64,000 nt of DNA from Cyclobacteriaceae bacterium (GTDB lineage Bacteria; Bacteroidota; Bacteroidia; Cytophagales; Cyclobacteriaceae), in NCBI GenBank assembly GCA_025808415.1, contig CP075525.1:1783501-1847500 (forward strand), written 5' to 3'. Below are positions 43,000 through 49,222 of the stretch, piece by piece (the stretch's first letter is position 1; each line of letters opens with the position of its first letter). The position numbers were made by a program, and so were the translations under genes. The notes under the pieces are model-generated. The model ran no database searches and was not told where the DNA came from. It saw only the letters and a list, made by a program, of their open reading frames with translations.

Positions 43000-44024
43000 A
43001 GTGTCTTTAGTGTTTCAATGAGTTTACTATTTTCTTCCGGTGTGCCCACCGTAATGCGAAGGCAATCATCACACAATACCACCGAGGAGCGATCGCGTAC
43101 AATGATGCTATAATCAATCAGTTGATGGTATACTTTTTTTGCATGCTTTATTTTAACCAACACAAAGTTAGCATCGGTAGGGTACACGTTCAGCACATTT
43201 GGGATCGCTTGTAATTGTTGAATTAGAAATGAACGTTGCTCCAGAATTTCTTTTACCTGTCTGTCCTTTTCCTTTACAGATGAAATTTCTTTTAACGCAG
43301 TATTTTGCGTGAGTATATTGATGTTGTACGGGTACTTTATTTTATTCAGTACCGAAATGATTTCTTCTGAGGCAAATGCCATCCCTAGCCTTAGCCCTGC
43401 TAATCCCCATGCTTTGGAGAAGGTTTGGAGGACAACCAGATTAGGGTATTTGCTGAGGGAAGGAAGGAATCCCTCCGCGTTAGCGAAATCAATATAAGCT
43501 TCGTCAACTACTACGATACCTTTAAAGCTTGCCATGAGTGTGTAAATCTTTTCTTTTGATAACAAATTGCCCGAAGGATTATTCGGTGAGCACAGGAAAA
43601 TAATCTTAACGGAACTATCAATGTTATTTTGAAGCCTTTCAAGATCCAGGTCGAAATCAACCGTTAGTTTTAGTTTCTTAACGTTCACATCATTCACACC
43701 GGCACAAACGGCATACATTCCGTAAGTTGGTTCTGTAATCAATATTGAATCTTGACCGGGCTCACAAAACGCACGGATAATCAGGTCGATGGCCTCATCG
43801 CTTCCATTGCCTAAAAATATCTTTGATGGGTTAATGTTTTTGATTTCACCAATTCTATCCTTTAGTTTTCTCTGAAGCGGATCAGGATAGCGATTATAGG
43901 CTGAAGGAAACGGATTTTCATTGGCATCCAGGTAAACCTCTGCTGTTCCCTTAAACTCATCGCGCGCGGTGGAGTAGGGTTTAAGGGTTCGAATGTTTTT
44001 GCGAACTAATGAAAGTATATCCAT
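42996..44024 (-). CDS. hisC: Histidinol-phosphate aminotransferase
   Basis: A 342-residue PLP-dependent fold-type I aminotransferase. [23 protein letters not shown], the Asp/Tyr pair in VVDEAYIDF and the PLP Lys in [15 protein letters not shown] are all present. It makes histidinol phosphate from imidazole acetol phosphate with glutamate. It overlaps hisB and is separated from hisD by a short heptad array. Confidence 0.96.
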   Translation of the reverse strand: MDILSLVRKNIRTLKPYSTARDEFKGTAEVYLDANENPFPSAYNRYPDPLQRKLKDRIGEIKNINPSKIFLGNGSDEAIDLIIRAFCEPGQDSILITEPTYGMYAVCAGVNDVNVKKLKLTVDFDLDLERLQNNIDSSVKIIFLCSPNNPSGNLLSKEKIYTLMASFKGIVVVDEAYIDFANAEGFLPSLSKYPNLVVLQTFSKAWGLAGLRLGMAFASEEIISVLNKIKYPYNINILTQNTALKEISSVKEKDRQVKEILEQRSFLIQQLQAIPNVLNVYPTDANFVLVKIKHAKKVYHQLIDYSIIVRDRSSVVLCDDCLRITVGTPEENSKLIETLKTL

Positions 44025-44040
44025 GATATATGTTTACGAT

Positions 44041-44068
44041 CAACTAATAACTAACAACTATCAACGAA
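44041..44068. repeat. Heptad array hisC-hisD gap
   Basis: Four 7-bp units CAACTAA, TAACTAA, CAACTAT, CAACGAA, the reverse-complement form of the GTTNGTT family. The array includes the hisD stop codon. Confidence 0.78.
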
Positions 44069-45344
44069 TGGAATTAAGTCTAAAACGTACAGCCTGCTTA
44101 TGCGCTTGCAGTTCCTCGGCTTCGGCCATTACTTCTACAACAGGGCCTAAATTTTTTATACCCATTTCCGATATTTTTTGAAACGTGACATACTTCACAA
44201 AACTTTCCACCGATACTCCCGCATACGCTTTGGCGTAACCATTGGTGGGAAGGGTGTGGTTGGTACCCGATGCATAGTCTCCGGCTGCTTCTGGTGTGTA
44301 ATTTCCGATAAAGACAGAGCCCGCATTGATAATTTTTTCGGCTAGCACATCCGCATTTTTGGTATTGATGATCAGGTGCTCCGGTGCATAGGAGTTGATA
44401 AAATCGAGCGCTTCTGTTTCGGAATAAATAATAATTGTGCGACTGTTTAACAGTGCCTGTTCAGCAACAGCTTTTCGTGGGAGCACTGCCAGCTGATTTT
44501 TTAATTCATCATTAATTTTCTCCAGTAATGCTTCATTAGGTAATACCAGCATCACCTGGCTGTCTGCTCCATGTTCAGCCTGCGATAATAGATCTGCTGC
44601 GACAAAGGAAGGTGTAGCCGTTTCATCGGCCCATACCAATACCTCACTGGGACCGGCCGGCATATCGATGGCCACGCCATCCTGATTTACCAATTGTTTG
44701 GCTTTGGTAACATACTGATTACCCGGACCAAAAATTTTATACACGTTGGGGATGCTTTCCGTACCATATGCTAATGCACCGATTGCTTGTGCGCCTCCGG
44801 CTTTAAATATTTTAGTTACACCTGTTAGCTGTGCTGCAAATAAAATGGCGGGGTGAATGTTTCCATGTTTATCGGGGGGTGAGCAGAGTATAACTTCTGT
44901 GCATCCGGCTAACCTGGCCGGAATGGCTAACATCAAAACCGTAGAGAACAGAGGTGCAGTTCCTCCGGGAATGTAGATACCAACTTTTTCAATGGCTATA
45001 GCTTTACGCCAGCACTGTACACCGGGCATGGTTTCCGTAATTACTGCTTCGCGCAGTTGAGTCCTATGAAATTTTTCGATGTTGGATGCGGCTGTTTCAA
45101 TAGCATTCTTTAAGGCAGGCTCAAGGGAATGTGCAGCAAGTTTAATTTCTTCTTCGGTAACCTGAAGGGTGCTGATCTCCACCTGGTCGTACTGTTTGGT
45201 AAATTCCTTTAAAGCAAAATCTCCGTTCTTTTTTACACGCACCAAAATATTTTTGACAGAACTCTCCAGAAACTCCAACTGCAGTTGCGGGCGTTCGCAA
45301 AGTTGTGACCAGGTGTGGCGGGAAGGGTTGGTGTATCGTTTCAT
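44061..45344 (-). CDS. hisD: Histidinol dehydrogenase
   Basis: A 427-residue zinc enzyme performing the last two oxidations, histidinol to histidine, with NAD. Family blocks seen are VGIYIPGGTAPLFSTVLM, KAGGAQAIGALAYGTES, VDMPAGPSE-like AIDMPAGPSEVLVWADE, ADLLSQAEHGADSQ (zinc Gln/His) and PEAAGDYASGTNHTLPT. It follows hisG across the longest heptad array. Confidence 0.97.
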   Translation of the reverse strand: MKRYTNPSRHTWSQLCERPQLQLEFLESSVKNILVRVKKNGDFALKEFTKQYDQVEISTLQVTEEEIKLAAHSLEPALKNAIETAASNIEKFHRTQLREAVITETMPGVQCWRKAIAIEKVGIYIPGGTAPLFSTVLMLAIPARLAGCTEVILCSPPDKHGNIHPAILFAAQLTGVTKIFKAGGAQAIGALAYGTESIPNVYKIFGPGNQYVTKAKQLVNQDGVAIDMPAGPSEVLVWADETATPSFVAADLLSQAEHGADSQVMLVLPNEALLEKINDELKNQLAVLPRKAVAEQALLNSRTIIIYSETEALDFINSYAPEHLIINTKNADVLAEKIINAGSVFIGNYTPEAAGDYASGTNHTLPTNGYAKAYAGVSVESFVKYVTFQKISEMGIKNLGPVVEVMAEAEELQAHKQAVRFRLNSIR

Positions 45345-45348
45345 TTTT

Positions 45349-45411
45349 GTTGGTTGTTCGTTGTTGGTTGTTGGTTGTTCGTACTTCGTACCTCGTATTT
45401 CGTACTTCCTA
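45349..45411. repeat. Heptad array hisD-hisG gap
   Basis: Nine uninterrupted 7-bp units on the plus strand: GTTGGTT, GTTCGTT, GTTGGTT, GTTGGTT, GTTCGTA, CTTCGTA, CCTCGTA, TTTCGTA, CTTCCTA. The array passes from the GTTNGTT type to the CTTCGTA type without losing the 7-bp phase. Confidence 0.9.
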
Positions 45412-45412
45412 A

Positions 45413-46273
45413 CTACTTAATCATTTTCTCAATCGGTATTACCAATATACCCTGAGCGCCCAGCGCTTTCAGTTGATCAATCTTTTCCCAAAAGTCGTTT
45501 TCATCCACAACGGAATGTAATGAACTCCAGCCTTCTTTGCCTAAGGGTAGTATCGTTGGACTTTTCATACCCGGAATTACATTCGTGATGGCTTCAATCG
45601 ATTCATTCGGGCAATTCAATAATATATACTTGTTGTTTCGTGCTTGTTGAACGGCTTCAATTCGGAAAAGCAGTTTGTCGAGGATATCTTGTTTAGATTT
45701 TTCCAACTGAATTCTGGAAATCAGAGCTGCCTCTGACTTCATCACCAGTTCCACTTCCTTTAAACCATTGCTCAACAATGTACTGCCGGTGCTTACAATA
45801 TCGCAGATGGCATCGGCCAACCCGATGCCGGGAGCAATTTCAACTGAGCCGCTGATTTCGTGAATGCCTGCCTTGATGTTGTTTTTCTTCAGGTAATCGC
45901 TGACGATGTTGGGGTAGGAGGTGGCGATATTTTTTCCTTCAAACCAGGTGAGTCCGGTATAGCTTTCGGAGCGCGGTATAGCAAGTGCTAATCGGCATTT
46001 TGAAAAATCCAACCGCTTAATGATGTTGCCCTTCTTTTGTTTTTCGATGAATACATTTTCACCGATAATACCGGCATCGGCTACACCATCTTCAATGTAT
46101 TGGGGTATGTCGTCATCGCGAAGGAAGAGGACTTCAATCGGAAAATTACCGGCCTGTGTTTTCAGTTGATCTTTTCCATTGCTGATGTTTAGTCCGCAAT
46201 CTTTCAGAAGTTTTAGTGATTCTTCCTGCAAGCGACCAGATTTTTGAATAGCGATTCGTAGTATGTTGTTCAT
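45413..46273 (-). CDS. hisG: ATP phosphoribosyltransferase, long form
   Basis: A 286-residue HisG of the long type with a C-terminal regulatory ACT-like domain, the first and feedback-inhibited enzyme of the pathway. IAIQKSGRLQEESLKLL, LFLRDDDIPQYIEDGVADAGIIGE, and the PRPP-binding GSVEIAPGIGLADAICDIVSTGSTL are diagnostic. The last 75 residues (SIEAITNVIPGMKSPTILPL, ILVIPIEKMI) form the regulatory domain. No HisZ is needed for this type. It is the first structural gene after the leader/attenuator. Confidence 0.97.
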   Translation of the reverse strand: MNNILRIAIQKSGRLQEESLKLLKDCGLNISNGKDQLKTQAGNFPIEVLFLRDDDIPQYIEDGVADAGIIGENVFIEKQKKGNIIKRLDFSKCRLALAIPRSESYTGLTWFEGKNIATSYPNIVSDYLKKNNIKAGIHEISGSVEIAPGIGLADAICDIVSTGSTLLSNGLKEVELVMKSEAALISRIQLEKSKQDILDKLLFRIEAVQQARNNKYILLNCPNESIEAITNVIPGMKSPTILPLGKEGWSSLHSVVDENDFWEKIDQLKALGAQGILVIPIEKMIK

Positions 46274-46299
46274 TTTAATTTATTTATTAAACCTCACCC

Positions 46300-46335
46300 C
46301 GCCCTTCGGGCACCCCTCTCCTGTTAGGAGAGGGG
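46300..46335 (-). repeat. Two hairpins in hisG 5' UTR
   Basis: CCCCTCTCCT / AGGAGAGGGG (46313-46335) is a perfect 10-bp stem with a 3-nt loop, and GCCC-TTC-GGGC (46301-46311) is a smaller hairpin. They lie between the attenuator terminator and the hisG ATG. The sequence resembles the widespread intergenic palindrome built around CCCCTCTCC. Confidence 0.65.
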
Positions 46336-46341
46336 AATAAA

Positions 46342-46373
46342 AAAAGGCCTGCCGTTATCGCGGCAAGCCTTTT
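46342..46373 (-). terminator. his attenuator terminator
   Basis: On the minus strand AAAAGGCTTGCCG and CGGCAGGCCTTTT form a 13-bp stem with one G-U pair and a 6-nt loop, followed by a U-rich tract. It lies 22 nt after the stop codon of the His-rich leader ORF and upstream of hisG, so it is placed to abort transcription of the his operon. Confidence 0.9.
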
Positions 46374-46415
46374 CTCAAAGTCTTTATAGTTTAGTTAAAA
46401 CATAAACCTGCCACG
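46359..46415 (-). promoter_or_regulatory. Predicted his antiterminator
   Basis: The leader RNA segment CGUGGCAGGUU (46415-46405), inside the last codons of the leader ORF, can pair with GGCUUGCCGCG (46369-46359), the 5' arm of the terminator. This gives 11 bp including four G-U pairs. The two structures are mutually exclusive. The pairing segment starts 15 nt after the last His codon, so a ribosome stalled there would leave it free. Confidence 0.72.
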
Positions 46416-46472
46416 CAACGTGCTGTTAACATGATGGTGGTGATGATTGTTTATGATTAACGTGTTGTTCAT
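46395..46472 (-). CDS. hisL: his operon leader peptide
   Basis: A 25-codon ORF starting MNNTLIINN followed by five consecutive His codons (10-14; CAT CAC CAC CAT CAT) and ending in FMF-stop. It is immediately upstream of a strong terminator and the complete his operon. This is the architecture of ribosome-mediated attenuation: scarcity of charged tRNA-His stalls translation at the His run, allows the antiterminator to form and keeps transcription going into hisG. It is not expected to have a function as a peptide. The short leader is shorter than standard gene-calling cut-offs and would be missed. Confidence 0.9.
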   Translation of the reverse strand: MNNTLIINNHHHHHVNSTLRGRFMF

Positions 46473-46484
46473 TTCGTGAGCAAA

Positions 46485-46512
46485 TAAAGATAACTATTGT
46501 GAGTTGGCCAAA
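46485..46512 (-). promoter_or_regulatory. Candidate his operon promoter
   Basis: Minus strand TTTG (46509-46512), 16 nt, TATCTTTA (46485-46492): full -33 box, one mismatch in TAnnTTTG, and a spacer slightly shorter than usual. It overlaps the 3' end of the DUF3592 gene and would start the transcript only a few nt before the leader ATG. Confidence 0.45.
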
Positions 46513-47144
46513 CTTCTTTTGATTTTTCTTGAGACTACCCATAATCCAAGGCTGAAGATCAGGAAGAACGTGCCGAATCCCGCGAAAAAAGTACTCAGCA
46601 TATACCGTTCGGTGAATGAGTCGATTACTGCAACATCGGGGTTTTCAGGGTTTACCAGTAACGGAACCTGATCGCCTACCCTGTAATCGGGTGGAGAGGA
46701 GTACATGGTGCTTTCATAGCGCTTCACCTCGTTCTTCCAGGTATACTCCACTACCGGGGCTTGGGAACCGCTCTCATTTTCTCTGAATGAAACCACTATT
46801 CCTGTTACGCTGTCTGCATTACCGGTGTAACTGTTAAAGTAAACCAGCAAACCGATGGCTATGGCATAAAACGCGAAGGTGAAAATGAGGAAGAATACCA
46901 TAAGGGCACGCATACCAAAGACAATACAGCCACCACCCTGAGTTTTTACCAGCGTAATCTGCTCAGCAATGTTAGGGGGTGCATTTTTCGCTTCCGGATG
47001 CTCCAGTTCAATGGCCTGAATCAACTTCTCGGCATCATCGGGGGCAATCTGAAATTTCTCCATCAAAAGTTCTTTAGCCCTTACCCGTTGGCTACGTTGT
47101 AAAAGACCGATAACTTGTTGTTTGATTTCGAGGTTAATACTCAT
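46494..47144 (-). CDS. DUF3592 membrane protein
   Basis: 216 residues. A soluble helical N-terminus of about 75 residues (QQVIGLLQRSQRVRAKELLMEKFQI) precedes a membrane helix (RALMVFFLIFTFAFYAIAIGLLVYF), an extracytoplasmic domain of DUF3592 type (ADSVTGIVVSFRENESGS, VEYTWKNEVKRYESTMYSSPPDYRVGDQVPLLVNPENPDVAVI) and a second helix (TFFAGFGTFFLIFSLGLWVV). The family function is unknown. The gene ends 21 nt before the his leader ATG. Confidence 0.85.
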   Translation of the reverse strand: MSINLEIKQQVIGLLQRSQRVRAKELLMEKFQIAPDDAEKLIQAIELEHPEAKNAPPNIAEQITLVKTQGGGCIVFGMRALMVFFLIFTFAFYAIAIGLLVYFNSYTGNADSVTGIVVSFRENESGSQAPVVEYTWKNEVKRYESTMYSSPPDYRVGDQVPLLVNPENPDVAVIDSFTERYMLSTFFAGFGTFFLIFSLGLWVVSRKIKRSLANSQ

Positions 47145-47191
47145 GGTTTAGCATGAAATTAATGATTTTTGGGAAAGAAATGAGACAAACA

Positions 47192-48217
47192 ATGATGAAA
47201 CCGTTTGGGGCTGCTTTAATTATGTGGGTTGTGCTGGTGGCTTGTTCCGATAGTAAGGAAACCCGCCAGCAACGCTTTTTGCTCAAAGGCAATGAACTTT
47301 TGGTAAAGCAAAACTACCCGTTGGCCCATAAAAATTATGAAGAAGCCCTGCGCCTTGATTCGTGTTATGCCGATGCACTGAATAACCTGGGCACTGTATA
47401 TTTCCGGCAAAAGCAATATGCCGAAGCGCTTCAGTATTACAGCACGGCCATTGGTTGCAAGCCGGGTTTTTTAAACGCCCATTTTAACCGGGCGAATACA
47501 TTTTATGAATTGGGTAAACCCGATGATGCCTTACGTGACATCCAGTATATAAAGCGTGAAAAGCCGGATACCCTTACTGTGTATTTTTTAGAAGGATTGG
47601 TTTACACCAAGAAGCGCGATTATGCAGCCGCACTGGCATCATTTGATCGGGCGCTTGCCATGGATTCGTTAAATGCCGAATTGTGGGTGAATATCGGGAC
47701 AGTGCATTATTACGCCCATAACTTTGAAGCGTCACGGGCCGCCTTGGTTAAGGCCTATGCCCTTGATGATACTGAGGCAAATGCTTACAATACACTAGCC
47801 TTGTTGAGCGCTGCGGAAGAAAAGTTTGATGAGGCAATGAATTGGATTACCAAAGCACTGGATTTGAAACCCCGCGATGCTTTCTTTTTGAATAACCGTG
47901 GATTTATATACCTGTTGCAGGATAATCGTGAAGCCGCCCTGGAGGATATTAATAAAAGTATAACCCTCGATCCGTACAATGGCTGGGCCTATCGCAATAA
48001 AGGTATTTATTACTTAAAGTCGGATGATGCTACGGCTGCGCTGCGTGTTTTAAAACAGGCAGTAGACCTTGACCCCTTTATCGATGAAGTTTTCTATTAC
48101 CTGGCCGAAGCCTACCTGAAAACAGGCGACCGGACCAATGCCTGTGTGGCCTGGAGCGAATCGAAAGCGCGGGGCGAAAACGTAAAAGTTGATTTGAACC
48201 CCTGTATCAATAAATAG
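47192..48217 (+). CDS. TPR lipoprotein
   Basis: About 341 residues. The start region MMKPFGAALIMWVVLVACSD is a lipoprotein signal with lipidated Cys in LVAC. The rest is a run of about eight tetratricopeptide repeats (NYEEALRLDSCYADALNNLGTVYFRQ, and later ADALNN/AYNTLALLS patterns), a protein-protein interaction solenoid on the periplasmic side of the envelope. The partner is unknown. Upstream Mets (47153, 47180) are possible starts but would put charged residues before the signal. Confidence 0.82.
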   Translation: MMKPFGAALIMWVVLVACSDSKETRQQRFLLKGNELLVKQNYPLAHKNYEEALRLDSCYADALNNLGTVYFRQKQYAEALQYYSTAIGCKPGFLNAHFNRANTFYELGKPDDALRDIQYIKREKPDTLTVYFLEGLVYTKKRDYAAALASFDRALAMDSLNAELWVNIGTVHYYAHNFEASRAALVKAYALDDTEANAYNTLALLSAAEEKFDEAMNWITKALDLKPRDAFFLNNRGFIYLLQDNREAALEDINKSITLDPYNGWAYRNKGIYYLKSDDATAALRVLKQAVDLDPFIDEVFYYLAEAYLKTGDRTNACVAWSESKARGENVKVDLNPCINK

Positions 48218-48254
48218 AATTTTGTAATATTGATTATCCTTAACTTATATAATT

Positions 48255-48353
48255 ATGTCAAAATCAATGGATCGTAAAAAGGAGACCAAGAAAGCTCCCA
48301 AGAAAACCTTAAAAGAAAAGCGTGCAGAAAAGCGCGCTAAGAAGAACGGTTAA
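48255..48353 (+). CDS. 32-residue Lys-rich small protein
   Basis: A short ORF starting MSKSMDRKKETKKAPKKTLK, then KEKRAEKRAKKNG-like residues to the stop. It is 32 residues, with more than half Lys/Arg/Glu. It has its own terminator 7 bp after the stop and a 37-bp gap before it. Similar tiny Lys-rich proteins occur widely in Bacteroidota and are often unannotated. Its composition suggests nucleic acid or ribosome binding, which is inference. The presence of a dedicated terminator supports a real gene. Confidence 0.65.
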   Translation: MSKSMDRKKETKKAPKKTLKEKRAEKRAKKNG

Positions 48354-48359
48354 TGCTTG

Positions 48360-48385
48360 AGCCCACCTACACGGTGGGCTTTTTA
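48360..48385 (+). terminator. Terminator after Lys-rich small gene
   Basis: GCCCACC (48361-48367) / GGTGGGC (48373-48379), extended by an A-T pair, 5-nt loop, followed by TTTTT. A classic intrinsic terminator reading plus-strand transcripts. Confidence 0.85.
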
Positions 48386-48437
48386 GTGTAGCACAAACCG
48401 AAAATTCCCTTTATCTTCATCATGCAAACCATTAAGC

Positions 48438-49202
48438 ATGAAAAATATTTTAGTGATTGTTTTGGTGTTCACCATTGTTTCGGGTTGTACAAAAAAAACT
48501 GAAACTGAGGATACCTGGATGCAACTCTTCAACGGTAAAGACCTTGCCGGGTGGATACCCAAGATTTCCGGCTACGAAACCGATGTAAATTTCAACAACA
48601 CCTTCCGCGTGGAAGATGGAATCCTAAAAGTTTCGTATAGCGAGTACGATTCCTTCCGCAGGGAGTTCGGTCATTTATTCTATAAAGATGAATTTTCGCA
48701 TTACCGGCTGCGCATCGAGTATCGCTTTACGGGTGAACAGGTGCCGGGTGGTCCGCGGTGGGCTATCATGAACAGCGGAGTGATGGTACATGGCCAACGT
48801 CCTGAAACGATGGGTATTGATCAGGACTTTCCGGTATCATTGGAAGCGCAGTTTCTGGCGGGCACACCCGAGTGGAAACGATCTACCGGTAACCTCTGCA
48901 CACCCGGTACACACGTATACCTGGCCGATACCCTAACCAAACAACATTGTATTAACTCCACCAGTAAAACCTATATGCTAAACGAATGGGTAACCGCGGA
49001 AGTAATTGCCTATGGCGATAGCCTGCTTCATCATGTTATTAATGGCGACACGGTGATCACCTATACCCGCCCGGTAATTGGTGATGATAGTTACAAAACT
49101 GCTAACGATGGCGCTCCGCTAAAACGTGGAACTATTTCATTGCAAAGCGAAAGCCACCCGGTGGAGTTTAGGAAAGTGGAGTTGATGGTATTACGTAAAT
49201 AA
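48438..49202 (+). CDS. DUF1080 (3-keto-disaccharide hydrolase family) lipoprotein
   Basis: 254 residues. MKNILVIVLVFTIVSGCTKK is a lipoprotein signal with Cys18. The DUF1080 body starts WMQLFNGKDLAGWIPKISGY and includes HLFYKDEFSHYRLRIEYRFTG, NSGVMVHGQ, and the C-terminal GTISLQSESHPVEFRKVEL, all typical. The family is a laminin-G/lectin-like fold now linked to hydrolysis of 3-keto-glycosides in Bacteroidota. A GMC dehydrogenase elsewhere in the window (20023-21762) could supply such a substrate, but they are not adjacent. Confidence 0.9.
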   Translation: MKNILVIVLVFTIVSGCTKKTETEDTWMQLFNGKDLAGWIPKISGYETDVNFNNTFRVEDGILKVSYSEYDSFRREFGHLFYKDEFSHYRLRIEYRFTGEQVPGGPRWAIMNSGVMVHGQRPETMGIDQDFPVSLEAQFLAGTPEWKRSTGNLCTPGTHVYLADTLTKQHCINSTSKTYMLNEWVTAEVIAYGDSLLHHVINGDTVITYTRPVIGDDSYKTANDGAPLKRGTISLQSESHPVEFRKVELMVLRK

Positions 49203-49222
49203 ATATTTCAGAGATATTTATT

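Noticed and set aside
40080..45411. Repeat arrays as a possible CRISPR
   Set aside because: Units are 7 bp, degenerate, with no spacers and no cas genes.
46342..46373. Terminator as the 3' end of the DUF3592 gene
   Set aside because: It lies 120 nt beyond that stop and after a His-rich ORF with an alternative pairing to the terminator arm; an attenuator explains more.
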